From NCBI GenBank assembly GCA_907163375.1, contig CAJQUW010010471.1:1-64000 (forward strand): 64,000 nucleotides of DNA. Reading direction: 5' to 3'. The DNA is from Prostheceraeus crozeri (taxonomy: Eukaryota > Platyhelminthes > Polycladida > Euryleptidae). This document shows positions 35,899 through 47,683 of the stretch, one piece after another. Position 1 is the first letter of the stretch, and each line of letters starts with the position of its first letter. A program made the translations under genes and the position numbers. The notes beneath the pieces are model-generated. The model did no database searches. It was not told the origin of the DNA and was given only the letters and a program-made list of their open reading frames with translations.

Positions 35899-38136
35899 CA
35901 GGGTGGCGGCCAGATCTCAAGCTTCAAATTTCCGGGCGATTCACGGGTTCTCTTACCGAATTTACACATCGTGACCATTTGCATTCCAATTACATCGCTC
36001 AAGAATTATCCGGATATTTCTTTAAGCTATTTTTATCACAACATTTGAAACATTTTCTGTTTGAATTTTGCCACTAAATTTTGACGCGTTAGATAATGAA
36101 CGATATTTGACTTCACCGCACTCAGTTATCAAAATTTTTGAATTCTGTGACCGCTGGTCCGTAAGTTTATAAACATGCGCTTTTCCTCATTGGCCTGCAC
36201 TCAATGAAGTCCTTGGGATCTGAATAATTTCATATCGACAGAAAAGGTAATTTCCTGAACTTTCCTAAGATAAAAATTCTTCATTTTCATCATCTGATTC
36301 ATAAAATTCTAGAAAGCTGTATTTAGACGATTTATCAGACTGAAATGTTCAAACATGTTAAGTTGAAGTAACAAATGACAAGCAACAACCATGATAGAAA
36401 ACCATGGTATCAAAATGTGCATGTTAATGCAATGGCACGATCCTATAAAGAAGTATCGACATGAGAAGCCAGGAAACTGCCACACTGGACGAAAAACGTA
36501 GACGCAACCTGTGCGGTTCTCGGGACAGAATTGAATAGGACCGACGTTCTCCCGCGTGTCGTAAAAGGCACTGTAATTGGCGAATCAAAGGGACCTTTTA
36601 CCACTGTAGCTCTGGTGTTGGCAGTCTGATAACTTTTTTCTCATTGCCCTTCATCGGTGGCTATACTAACTTGATATTGCGGAGGGATCCTGACAACCGA
36701 ATCTCAGATGTTGGGATATGCATCAAAGCTTTCAGAGCTTCATCCCCTGTGGCATATTATGACTTCTCCCTTTCCAAAGTCCCCTCAGCGATTGCCGCCG
36801 CCCTTCTTCGACGGTGGGGGTTGGGGCGGACTATCGGGAATGCTAACTACCCCGGTCAATGCTGTTCATCCTTGCCATGGCAGCACTGCGGTGGTATCGG
36901 AATGGCCATATCCTCACCAGCAGTGGGCATATATTTGCTTACTAGGTCTGTCGCTTTGTATTGTCTTGATACGAAGCCTCCTATCCACTGGACGGAGCCG
37001 GGTAAAACAACAACAATTGTAAACGTCAGAAGTACTCCAACTTATCAACCTTTTTGTATCAGTTTGCGCAGAAACAAAGGACACATGGCAACCGTCATAA
37101 AATTTGTGTCTGATGTTTCCAGCAAAGTCAGATATAATGCTGGAGAATGAAGGTCTTGATCTTTCTTGATTCAAATGATAGCGATGGCGGTTCAAATTAA
37201 CTATAGGTAAAAATTGCATGGAAAAAGTTATAAAAATAAAATTCATCAGTTGATGAAAATGAATTGCTTTTTGATCATTAGCGAGTACAAAATTGAATCT
37301 TTCTATCACTGCAATGCAGATCTCATAAGTAGTTCATGGCTACAAGCCACTGAATAAGGACCTGATTAGCTGTGCTTGTATAAAAAAATAGCTAAGCAGC
37401 TAAATGTGCGATTAAATGTGTAGGCCTACTTAAGTTTAATCAAAGAACTTTTATGGCTCTGATTACTTTCAAAACAATAGGCATAGTACCGGTAATGTCA
37501 TCAAGCTAATTCAGTACTCTTGAAAGATTTTATTTGACCGTCGATTAGTATTTCGGTGTACTTTGTTAAGAAACACATGTGTGTATATCGCCGTTAAACA
37601 CATGTATCCAGGTATTTAATGGCTGGGCCTTTTTTGCGCATATGGTATGAACTAGCAAAATGTGCTTGATTAGTTACTTAGAACGGTGTCTATTGATATA
37701 TTTCCCGCGTTTCTGGTATTGTCGGGACCGCATCAGAGAGCAAAATCTTTACCACTGGAAGAAACTCCGGATGGTTCCATAAACTAGCGACCCCGACATT
37801 TGGAAGCAGTGGTGTATACATAAGCCCCGTTGATTAGGTGGCCTTCTTGTCATGATTTAGAATGGCTTCGAACTCATGACTTAGCTTAGTCACTGACTTT
37901 CATTCGAAATTCCAACGAAAATTCTGATGCACTTTAATTTAATAGAAATAGTGGTTAAAAACAGCCATATTAATAACTGTTGAAATCCAAGATATTCTGC
38001 TCATTGAACTTAGTGGTAAGTAGTCACAAAATGGCATTGCCGGGCTATTTAGGAGCCACCTAATTGGCTATTTCACTAAAATTTAAGGGCGATTCCCGGG
38101 ACGCAACAAAATTCCCCGCAGTCGGCCGCCACCTTG
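35899..38136. mobile_element. Candidate DNA transposon with 6-bp target duplication
   Basis: CAGGGTGGCGGCC at the left (35899-35911) has an inverted partner at the right reading CAAGGTGGCGGCC (38136-38124), 12 of 13 identical. An exact 6-bp duplication GGTACA flanks it (35893-35898 and 38137-38142). The subterminal regions both contain GGGCGATTC.CGGG. The end type and duplication length match the 121-bp MITE at 31417. No transposase is recognised in the 2.2-kb interior, which includes a retroelement-like segment at about 36.5-37.0 kb. Confidence 0.5.
36535..37024 (+). mobile_element. Possible retroelement 3' end or SINE-like repeat
   Basis: The segment starts near TCTCCCGCGTGTCGTAAAAG and ends in CCGGGTAAAACAACAACAAT, an A/C-rich tail of the kind seen at RTE-type retroposon ends. 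Between them is GC-richer DNA with a spurious 168-codon open frame that extends beyond the tail. I do not recognise a protein domain, so this is a repeat call based on the end sequence and the composition change only. Confidence 0.3.
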
Positions 38137-38142
38137 GGTACA

Positions 38143-40540
38143 GTTATCTTCCTAGAGTAAGAACTGCTACTTAGGCCTGCTCATATGGCAGGCATCTGAG
38201 ATGTCTTAATGCAGTGAAATAGCAATTGAAGAGATAAACAGTTCTAAATAATCTGGGAGTACATCATGCAAATATATTACCAACTGAGCAATTTTAGTAG
38301 GCCATCTCATCCCATTCAAACACGGACGAATGACAGGGTGGCTTCACTTATTTTCCGTCCAAGATTGCATCAAATTTGTAAAAATTTACCTTCTAATTGT
38401 TAATAAACAAGCCGCTTCACGCACTTATCACCACAACTACCGTAGAGGTGGTGTCTAGAATTACAGTTAAGTGATTTCCGACTGATTTTCATCGGTTATC
38501 GTAACTTTCGAGAATTTGCCACCGAAAAATATATAGGTGAGTGAAATTTTTCCATGAATCCTAGAATTCGGCTAAACTAGTGTAGTGTTGGCATGAGTGC
38601 CCAACTCCTAGATTATCTGCGGGCACAAGAAGTTTTGACATCGAGGTATTTGCCTGAATGGCAGATCCAAAAACCTGAAATTGAATTTTTCGGTTGAATA
38701 GTGAAATGCATTCGAGAGGAGCGAAGGTGATACGTCGGAGGGTGTACACAGTCAACACGAAATTGTACAAGAAACTAACAGTAGGAGAGATGAGAAGAAT
38801 ACCAGAATCCTGACTTGTAGAAAATCGTGCTCAGTAGATCTATGTTCTTTAGGCCTACATTTAACAAATTTCTGAAGAATTTGGGATGAAATTGAAATGA
38901 TAAAAAAAAGATCAATTGCAGTATTTTACAAATGAGTAAATGCTCGATAGGATATCAAGAACCAACTGTGTGCTTAGAAATAGCAGAAACACGTGAACTG
39001 AGGATGCAAATCATGTCTGTTAGACGGTTGACCAGGCTATATAGACGTCTAAAGTGCGCATCATTAATTGGCAAGATTCACTTTTCGGAGGAACTATCAC
39101 CATCTACAGGATCCGTAATTTGCTCAACTTGTAAGTAGCCTGTCGATGTACATGTCGTCTATACTGCCTCTCAAGTATTTACTTGATTATTTGTTGAAAT
39201 AGAAAATAATTTGCTAAAACACTAAACACAAAAATTAGGGCCCACATATAATTTGAATCACGTCTAGAAAGAAAGCACCATTGAAAAGACAAGAAATGAA
39301 AGGCAGTGATGGCTGCTACAACGGCTGAGTCGGTCCAATTTCGTTCTTGTGAATATCACATCGACTGAGCAGGTGACATTGATCGCATCATAAGTGAAAA
39401 GTAGAAAACATCTACACCAAATTGTCCACAAAAATATCAACCACAGAAAAAGATTCTAGAACAAAATAAGAATTGATCACAAACAGGGTTTCTTTTTTTG
39501 TTTTGGAGTAGTTCAAAACTATAGGAAATATGCTTCCCACGAATGGGGTCACAAAATTCCTCTAAGGCTAAAGGCGAGACAAGATAGAATCAGGACACAT
39601 CACTGTACATATTTCTTGCTACATTAAGTCACTTGGAGTCTTTTACAGCTGGGAAACACGAGGTGGGACAACAGACATGGTGTAGTGCTGTAAAAGCCAA
39701 AGATAATGTCTTTGGTAAAAGCTCAGCCGGTGCAATAGCCAAAACCGAAGTTGTATCGGCCCAGCCGGTGTAATAGCCGCTGCCTTAAACTGACTTCATC
39801 ATCTAATCACCAACCTTTACTTGAATTTTCAGCAATAACCCTATGACATTACCCATTGTAGCAAAGCATGTGGCTTTATTAAACAACTAAATCATAACTC
39901 TTAGAAAACCACGTGTCAAAAATAATTCTCGCACGAAATTAACACCACTAAAAACCGCCACAAACGTTTCAAATGATAACTAGGTTGATAATTCAAATGC
40001 CTGAACAAAAAAAATCGTGACCTCGCAAAACACTGGAGATAACTGCAAAAATGCAATTAGACCCCTGTTTTCACTCAAAACTTGTTAACGATTTTTATAG
40101 TTCTGACTTGAACGACAACTAATCAGTTATGCGCCAAATTATTTCTCGCGTTATTTGTGAAAAGAAAAACCGCGAGATCGTGATTCTCGTGAAACCCATT
40201 CAGAGCAATTTGCAAAAAAGCAGTATTGTCCCTATACTCGTAATGCTTTTTTGCTAGTCTAATTAGGCAACGAGAGAGATGCCACGATAATTGAATTATG
40301 TCCAATCTAGCTCCATATAAACAAGTAGTGTTAAATATCTTTGGTATTTTATGTAATACACTGAATCCGAAGAATTTGAATTGCCTTCTCTTAGATGTGA
40401 CCATCCGGATACGAGAAGAACAACTACTTATTCACACATATGCTAATTCTCAATGATCCATCTCTTGTTATTGACAAGTTTGCAGAAAGCAATAAGTCGC
40501 TTGAACTTCGTCTTATCACCTCATTCGTGACTTGCGATCA
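38143..40540. other. No recognised gene
   Basis: There is no gene I can name. A short imperfect direct repeat (CAGCCGGTGCAATAGCC and CAGCCGGTGTAATAGCC) lies at about 39724 and 39761. Confidence 0.5.
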
Positions 40541-40545
40541 CTACT

Positions 40546-40845
40546 TGTAAAAGACGTACAAACTACTACTACGAGTAAAGACGTACAAACTACTACTACG
40601 AGTAAAGACGTATTCTGACCAACGCGGCAAAGGGGGAAGAGCAAGAGAGCAACAGGCGAAGCAAGGGAAAAAGACCGAACAAACCGAGCGCGGCAAGGGA
40701 GTTAGAGCGGACGCGACAAAGGAGGCGAGCAACTACGAAGGAGGATCTTTCAATCGATTAACGACAGAAAACGCGGCAAAAGAGAAGGAGCACAACGACC
40801 ACACAAGAGCGGACGCGGCAAAGCATCAACGTGCACACGACCAAT
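40546..40845 (+). promoter_or_regulatory. LINE 5' UTR with short tandem repeats
   Basis: A 27-bp tandem repeat (at 40554 and 40581, with a partial third copy) is followed by five dispersed GCGGCAAAG-like words up to the ORF1 start at 40846. Tandem 5' UTR repeats act as internal promoters in several LINE families, and that role is inferred here. Confidence 0.5.
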
Positions 40846-41546
40846 ATGACCAAGAAGAACAGCAACACCGACTCCAATGAAGACATGATGAGGAGCATGA
40901 GGGAGTTCATGGAAAACGTCACCAAAATGATCAAGGATGGATTCGAGAAACAGTTAGAAGTCTTACAACACGAAATATTTGAAATGAAGGGCGAGCTCGA
41001 CCGGGAGAAGGAGGCAAGGAGAAGACTGGAGGAAGACAACCATAAGTTAAACGACGACATAAAGTATCTGAGAGCGAAGTGAGCTACCTGAATGGACGCA
41101 TCGACGAGATGGAGCAAGCGGAGAGAACGAGAGACATTGTTTTGAGCAACTGCGAACAACCGACCGGGGACATTAAAAAGCAACTGCAGCGCACGGTCAA
41201 CACTGCGCTGATGGGAGAAGTGTTACAAGACAGTGACATCGAGAGAGTGAGAGTGATCCCTGAAAGAAACGGAAAAGTAACTTTCATCGGTTCCCTCAGG
41301 ACAGAAGCCCTGAAGAAGGCCGTTTTATCTCACAAAAAATTGTTCGTGAAAAGAAACCTGTTCGTAAAAGAAAACCTTACGGAGAGTCGATACCTACTGT
41401 TCAGAGACACTAAGGAATTCGCCACAAAAAACAACTACAAATTCGTATGGACAAAAGACGGTAATGTGTTTTTGAGGAAAGATGAAAACTCACGGCACAT
41501 ACGTGTCAAAGATCGTACAACATTAGATCTTTGTGATGCGTACTAA
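40846..41546 (+). pseudogene. LINE ORF1 protein, one frameshift
   Basis: The ATG at 40846 begins a charged, Met-rich N-terminus. A long coiled coil follows (about residues 35-78, heptads through KQLEVLQHEIFEMKGELDRE and RRRLEEDNHKLNDDIKYL), and then a domain resembling the RNA-binding half of LINE ORF1 proteins (IERVRVIPERNGKVTFIGSL; LFVKENLTESRYLLFRDTK). A one-base loss at about 41078-41082 separates the coiled coil from the C-terminal domain. No zinc knuckles are visible. The protein would bind LINE RNA as a multimer. Confidence 0.7.
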
Positions 41547-41628
41547 AAATGTCCAAATTACTTGTGTAAGAACTAATAATACTCGTAGTATTTTTTCGAA
41601 CAATAATTAGCAACAAATCAACACCAAT

Positions 41629-42792
41629 ATGCAAAAGCTTGCCACCAATTACTCAAATAATTTAGAATATGCAGATCTAGAGATAGATGAATTCAGTGGT
41701 CTTCTAAGAAAACATGAATTGTTACCTGTAAAAATTATCCATATGAACATTCGATCCCTAAATCGAAATTATCGAGAACTTGTGATCTTACTATCAGACA
41801 TAGAGACAAAAATAGATATAATAGTATTGTCTGAAATTTGGCATTGCAACATTGAAATGTTCAATAACATACTTCCAGGATATAAATTCCATTACCTTTT
41901 ATCCTCTACTAATAGGAGCGGTGGAGTCGCCGTTTATGTGAACACATCAACTATAGAAGTAGCTAGCATAGAATTTAACAAATTAAATAATTGTGATGAC
42001 TTATGGTTGTATTACAGTTCCCAAACTTCAGATAAGAATTGTATAATCTGCGTATATAGGAGCCCATCACTAGATATAGGACCATTCAATGAGAGTGTAT
42101 CAGAAGCTTTAAAAAGCATTAAGAAAACAGGAAAAATAATATTAACTGGCGACTTCAATTTAAACTACAATAAGCTAAAAGACACTTCCATTAGTAAATT
42201 CTACGATCAAATGATTGACTTCAATTTCTCTCCTTTGATTTGTACACCTATTCGCATCGCAAAAGACAGTAAAACCATTATAGACCAAATACTTATACAT
42301 AATAAGGTGTTGTATGACCCGAAAAATCATATATTTACCTGTAATATCTGCTCTGATTTGACTGATCATTATGGACAATATCTAATTGTTCAGCATATTG
42401 ACGCCAACCAAAAGAAATACACAATCAAGGAAAGACCATTTATACGTTCATATACAAAAGAAAGTATAGAAATATTCAAAACCAAAACTACTGACTTAGA
42501 TTTAGACAGCACTGCATTGACTACACCGTCAGAAAAATTCCTCTATTTACGAGATAATTTACTAGAGCTGCATGACGCTGTATTTCCATTAAAACGCATT
42601 TCCAGGAAAATGTTTAAAGAAAAGGAATGGTTCTCTGAGAATTTAAAAAAATGTCACATGAAGAAAATGAGGCTATACTACAAGTGGAAAAAATCAAAAC
42701 TTGAGGTGGATGAGATAAGTTATAAAAATTATATGAAGTATTTTAAGAAGGTAGCTAGGGCTGAATACAATATCATAGCAACAAATTTCTAA
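41629..42792 (+). pseudogene. LINE ORF2 N-terminus: APE endonuclease
   Basis: This frame of 387 codons starts at ATG 41629, 82 bp after ORF1. Endonuclease motifs in order: N40 in HMNIRSLNRN, E69 in LSEIW, GGVAVYV (about 97), YRSP (about 142), GDFN with D174 and N176, then TIIDQIL and SDLTDH...L with the late Asp/His. All catalytic-type residues are present. The region nicks target DNA to prime reverse transcription. The frame is lost at about 42790, before the reverse transcriptase domain. Confidence 0.9.
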
Positions 42793-44564
42793 CAATAAAA
42801 AAAGACACAAAGGAATTATGGAAACATATTAACAGCATAAGAGGAAAAATCAAGACTGATAATTACATAGCAGAAATTCATACGGAAGAACATGTTAAGT
42901 ATGATCCCGTTGACATTGCAAACGTTTTGAATGAGCATTTTATCAATGTAGCAGACAAATTGACAAACAGCTCAATTAACGAAAAATATGATGAAAAATA
43001 CGGTGATAGATGTAATCAAACTTTCAAGTTTGAAGACTTTACTCTCACAGAACGTACTGAAACTGTAAGTACTATGAATGCCAACAGATCTACGTATGAT
43101 AAGTTACCTTGGAAAATATTTAAACAATGCTCATCAGAATTTTTTTCACATCTGTGCCGTGTATATAATGAATCAGTGAAAAGAGGAATCTATCCCGAAT
43201 GCTTGAAAGAATCGGTGGTATTACCAATAAATAAAAAAAAGTGACAGAAGGAAACCATCAAACTATAGACCAATCTGTCTATTAAACTATCTAACAAAAA
43301 TTTTTGAAAAGATGATCCATAAGCGAGTATTTAATTTCTTAGAGAAAAACCAAATACTATTTGAGAATCAATATGGTTTCCGGAAGAATCACTCTACAAA
43401 TTTGGCACTCTTAAAAATGACTGATAAAATATGCTACGCAGAAGACAATAATCTATTTACAATATCATTAAATCTCGATATATCGAAGGCTTCTGACACT
43501 GTTCAAACGGACATACTGCTAGGAAAATTATACAGGATAGGGATTCGTGTCTTTGTACATGAATGGTTTGCTTCGTATCTGAGAGATAGACCACATAAAG
43601 TCCTCGTCAATAAGGTACAATCAAAAGTGTTAACGGTAAAGGCAGGAGTGCCACAAGGCTCATCTTTTGGACCACTATTATTTTTGATCTACATTAATGA
43701 CATGAAAAATATAGACGTCTGTGGTGATCTCAGTGTGTTTGCGGATGACACCAATCTAATCGTAAGTGATAGGACTCTTGAATGTGCCATAGAAAAAGCC
43801 CAAATGTCATTGGACAAAATTCAAGCATGGATGAAAAATAATAGACTAAAGCTAAACTTAGGAAAATGTGAATATTTGTTTATTCCTCCAAAGCTTCAAA
43901 CCAAAAATGTCCATTTTGATTTGACAATAGAAAACTGCAAGTTATCTCAAGTAGACAGCACTAAATTTCTTGGAATCAAATTCGATAATAACTTTAAATT
44001 TGATAATCATATCTCATCGATAATCAATAAATTGAAAACATTTATATCGACATTATACAAGCTAAGAGATATCATGCCATTAAAAACATTACGCGTACTA
44101 CACGAGCAACTATGTCTCCCTTCTATTCAATACTGCTTAATAGCATATGGTAGTGGCAACAAACAGTCACTTAACAAACTACAGCGTTTACATAAGACTT
44201 TGATCAAGATAATATACCGCAAGGAAAAACAGTCATTGGATATATCGTTTTACAAAAGTGAACAGTATATGAATGTGGAAACTATGCATGAATTCGAGCT
44301 ACTGACTCTCGCATATAAAATAAAATACAATGATAGCAACTTGCCAGCATACTACAAAACCCATTTAGAAGAATCAACTAGGCGTAGTGAAAACTTTAAA
44401 ATCCCATATTTTAGTACATCACTAGAGCAAAAGAGTAGCAAAATTTAGGATGCCATTTTTGTGGAATGGTCATCCGAGCAACATTAAAAAAGCTAAAACA
44501 ACAAAAGAAATCAAGCAAAAATTAAAAACACTGATGATAGATAAAATGAATTATTTTTGATATG
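42793..44564 (+). pseudogene. LINE ORF2 C-terminus: reverse transcriptase
   Basis: The continuation of ORF2 occupies three frames: 42793-43244, 43245-44446 and 44447-44564. Shifts lie in A-runs near 42800 and 43230 and near 44440. Reverse transcriptase motifs seen are NYRPICLL (about 43264), QYGFRKNHST, LDISKASD, VPQGSSFGPLLFLIYIND and FADDTN (about 43738; Phe replaces the usual Tyr before ADD). The last piece, MPFLWNGHPSNIKK, is the usual LINE C-terminal LWN motif. The shifts near 42800 and 43230 fall in A-runs, which fits slippage or assembly errors as well as decay. Confidence 0.9.
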
Positions 44565-44910
44565 ATGTGCATAGAAATATACTGCAATTGGTTTATATCT
44601 GCATGAATATGTCAAACAAATATCCTTCTATGTCCTTTATAATTATGCGTGCATGCATAATGTACATACTCATATTATATATTCTAACATACACGTGTTC
44701 TTATATTATTCTGTACTCGTATTATACATTTTCTTTCTTGTAAGCAAGAAATAGGGCCAGGCCTAATACCCCATGTGCGGGTCATCTGGTCCTTTTCTCC
44801 AATTGACAATCTTTACGTTATGTCATGAAAAATTTGTATTCACACTTGTAAAAAATGCATGAAACTCATTTTGCTTGGAGAATAAATATATTTTCTATTC
44901 TATTCTACAC

Positions 44911-45563
44911 TTCACTTTTTAGTTAGTAAAGCGTTATGAATTTTGACCGAAACATTTTCACTTTGGTACAAACTGTGTCCATTTATTAATTGAACATTGA
45001 TAACTAATAGCCACAAAATTGGTCGCGAAATTAACAAGTATTGATACAGCAGCATGTATACATGTTTCGAGAATCTATCACAATTGTAAAATTCTGACCC
45101 TCAATACTCGAATCCAGCGGTAATGCTTATTTTTGCTTGTTTCTGAATTTATTTTAAAAATTTCAAGGGGAGGGGCGGCCGCCCAATCGCACCTGCTCTG
45201 CTGAGAGATATTATGCTAACCATCTCATGTAAGGTCTTTAACTATATACATGTACATGTATACTTTGGTCTCATCATGTCATTCTGAAATCGAGGTCCAT
45301 GGTTTCCTCGTCATCTATCAACGCTTTGTTACAGGTGATTTTCATAAGATTCTCTACTCGCTCTCCAAAAAGACGATTTAACATCTGGATCATCGAATCA
45401 AAGTTATTCTCGAAACATAAACCTGTTCGCAGCCAATCAGTCCATATGTCATCCCTTTGCTTATTCTCATTTATGCCTTGATGTGATCACATCATCAGTG
45501 CTATGATCATAATCTTATATGTGCCATGAATATGTTATGATAACATGGTTAATTGCAATTTAG
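44911..45563. other. No recognised gene
   Basis: A short ACATGTACATGTAT palindrome lies at about 45248. No gene is recognised. Confidence 0.5.
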
Positions 45564-45565
45564 TA

Positions 45566-46025
45566 CACTGTAAACCGTTGACTGACAATTGACAGACATA
45601 TATCCTACAGAATCTATTTTGTCGGTCATTGTTAGTTCTTGTAGGATGATTGCCACTGAACACCTACAATATCTGACAAAAAGCGACAAAATGAATAGCA
45701 ATGAATTATAGCTTAAATTTTATCAAAAATGTAGATGATTAATTAAATTATGTCAAAATAATTCATGGTTTTGCCACACAATAATACAGATTGCCCAAAA
45801 GTCAAGCAATCACTAATCGAAAAAATCAATCAATATTCAACAGTTTTTGTTTAGCTAATTTGCATTCAAAGCATCTGTTTCGATGTCGGTGGAGAACCTA
45901 CAAAATCGTCGTCAAAATCGTAGGATATTGGAGGTGACAATCGTCGAATATCGTAGGATATTGGAGGTGACAATCGTCGGCTGATTTTGTCAGTAATTTT
46001 GTAGGATAATTGTCGGTTTACAGTG
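45566..46025. mobile_element. TA-flanked MITE, 460 bp
   Basis: The ends read CACTGTAAACCG and its inverse CGGTTTACAGTG, flanked by TA (45564-45565, 46026-46027). Partly matching inverted words (ATCCTACA, GACAAAAT) continue inward from both ends. Inside the right half is a 33-bp direct repeat (TCGTAGGATATTGGAGGTGA onward at 45918 and 45951). It has the features of a Tc1/mariner-type non-autonomous element. No coding capacity. Confidence 0.75.
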
Positions 46026-46027
46026 TA

Positions 46028-46374
46028 CCAACTTCTATAAAAAAAGGTTTAAACCAATCATCAGAGTAAATAAAACAAGAATATTTGCACGAACATGCAA
46101 GGATCATTGCATTTCAATAGCGAAGTACTATTACTGATAGCATCATCGCTCGTGGATCGAATTTGTTGGAAAACAGATTCCCTAATGCATGCTAGGTAAC
46201 ATTGTGCTCCTGTATATGAATACATTACATGATTGCATTCATTGAGCAATAACATGATTTGAATAATAATAATGATAAATCGTTTACTTTTTGAATGATA
46301 ATCATACAGCGCAAGAAATATTCATAGTGGTCTATACATTGAAATCAAAGTGACATGGTAGCTTATTCATAGTA
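46028..46374. other. No recognised gene
   Basis: AT-rich sequence between a MITE and a LINE fragment. A minus-strand frame of 64 codons is probably spurious. Confidence 0.5.
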
Positions 46375-47455
46375 CAAATTTGCCACGAGATTTTTTACTT
46401 TGGTGTTGTGACTTCCCTCGAAATCGCCGTCAAAGGGTAAAATTAAGAAAGGACTGTTTGAGCTCGATTGTGCGCGTCACCTCTGGCAAGGGGGAAAACT
46501 TTCTTCGCGTTTATTCTGCGTGCACATGCGAACTCTGCAACCATCGAACAATGATACCTTCATTTCCAGGTATGCTGTCGACGTCGTTATTGGCATTCCC
46601 ATTCGCGCAAATATAGACTTAGAACTTTCTATCAGATAGGAAATTCAACGCGCAGAAAATTGGTGTAACATTCGCGGGTTAGAACTGAACAAAAAGAAAA
46701 CGAAAATTATAAATATCAAGAAGTCTCATCTTTCTGTTCTTTTACAATCTAATGTTGAATTCGCGCGGGAGCTTCGGATTCTTGGTGTGATCCATAATGA
46801 AGCATTTTCTTGGGATAGCCGTGTGCAGAATATCTGCAAACTCGCGTGTCAACGACTCTATGTGATCAAACGTTTGAGGACTTTCTTACAAATACCTGAT
46901 CTCATTTGACTTCATAATGCTAAGACTACACCAGGCCTACATCAGGCTATTACAAATACCTGATTTCATTCGACTTTATATAAGCTTTATCTATTTTAGA
47001 ATACAATGCACCGTTATTTATAGGCATGAATCAAAAAACTCGATAAAGCTTGAGAGAGTAAGAAAGAGATCTCATGGAATCATATGCGGACTCGACTGTT
47101 GATGCCAAAAATTCACTCCATTGCACATAAGAAGGCAGAATGTAGCATTGAAGCTGTTTCATGGTATCTCCGATCAAAGAAATCCTCTTCATGGACTTTT
47201 ACCAGATACGTTGCCCCGATCTCGAACATATAGAGTTCCACTGTCTCGAACTGTTTCTCGTCAGTCCTCTTTCCTTCCTGCATGTATAACTTTGTACAAT
47301 CAAGTTTGTAAACATACGTAAGATTTCATGCAGATTGATGATCTGAATTTATTTATTTTTCGATTATTTATGCGCCTACGATGACTTAATTTGTGTTATG
47401 TGATGCTTTTCATTACAAGAAATAAACATTTTGCTTACTTACTTACTTTGCGAAG
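46375..47455 (+). mobile_element. Decayed LINE reverse transcriptase fragment
   Basis: Reading across frames gives LPRDFLLWCCDFPRNRRQRV..VRVTSG (about 46381-46490), a degenerate QG..LF segment, a YAVDVV motif in place of YADD (about 46577), ENW..RGLELNKKKTKII (about 46651), LRILGVI...FSWD (about 46775), LACQRLYVIKRLRTF, and a final PLSRTVSRQSSFLPACITLYN (about 47240). It ends with AATAAACATTTTGCTTACTTACTTAC. Several stops and shifts make it inactive. It is 5'-truncated and from a different LINE family than the 40.5-kb copy. Confidence 0.75.
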
Positions 47456-47683
47456 TAATTACGTTCTACACATATTAAACAACTTTATACAGAAGGGGAA
47501 GAAAGAAAGAGACCGATTTTTAGTTCGGGAGAGTGGTGCATTAAATTTCCCTGAATGAATCAATCGGCGTGGAGCAAATTTGTTGAGCACATATCCTTGC
47601 ACTAGCGTAGATTGAAACACTTTTAAGACCTTTTGCTGTCTTCTTTTTTCTAAACTGGGCATGCATTCGCGTTTACAGACCAC
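47456..47683 (-). mobile_element. LINE C-terminal fragment, opposite orientation
   Basis: A 74-codon minus-strand frame ends with APLSRTKNRSLSFFPFCIKLFN, clearly related to the PLSRT...SFLPACITLYN end of the preceding plus-strand fragment. The two LINE ends therefore lie tail to tail with almost no spacer. This copy covers only the last part of the protein. Confidence 0.6.

Larger units (their letters stand above)
40546..44910 (+). mobile_element. Nearly full-length APE-type LINE, two ORFs
   Basis: The element is about 4.36 kb. The 5' region starts with two and a half copies of a 27-bp unit (GACGTACAAACTACTACTAC plus GAGTAAA) at 40554-40615, then a G/A-rich leader with repeated GCGGCAAAG words. 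ORF1 (40846-41546) and ORF2 (41629-44564) follow, then a 3' UTR with a TTCTATTCTATTCTA tail at about 44893-44908. It lacks an RNase H region. The reverse transcriptase and nuclease types point to the CR1/L2/Jockey group; I cannot resolve the clade by eye. At least four frameshifts interrupt the ORFs. The 5' and 3' boundaries are estimates because no target duplication was identified. Confidence 0.85.

Noticed and set aside
36644-37150. 168-codon frame as a host gene
   Set aside because: It overlaps a repeat-like segment ending in an A/C-rich retroposon tail, runs past the tail, and has no recognisable domain.
38336-38350. CAGGGTGGCTTCACT as another element end
   Set aside because: No inverted partner or target duplication was found nearby.
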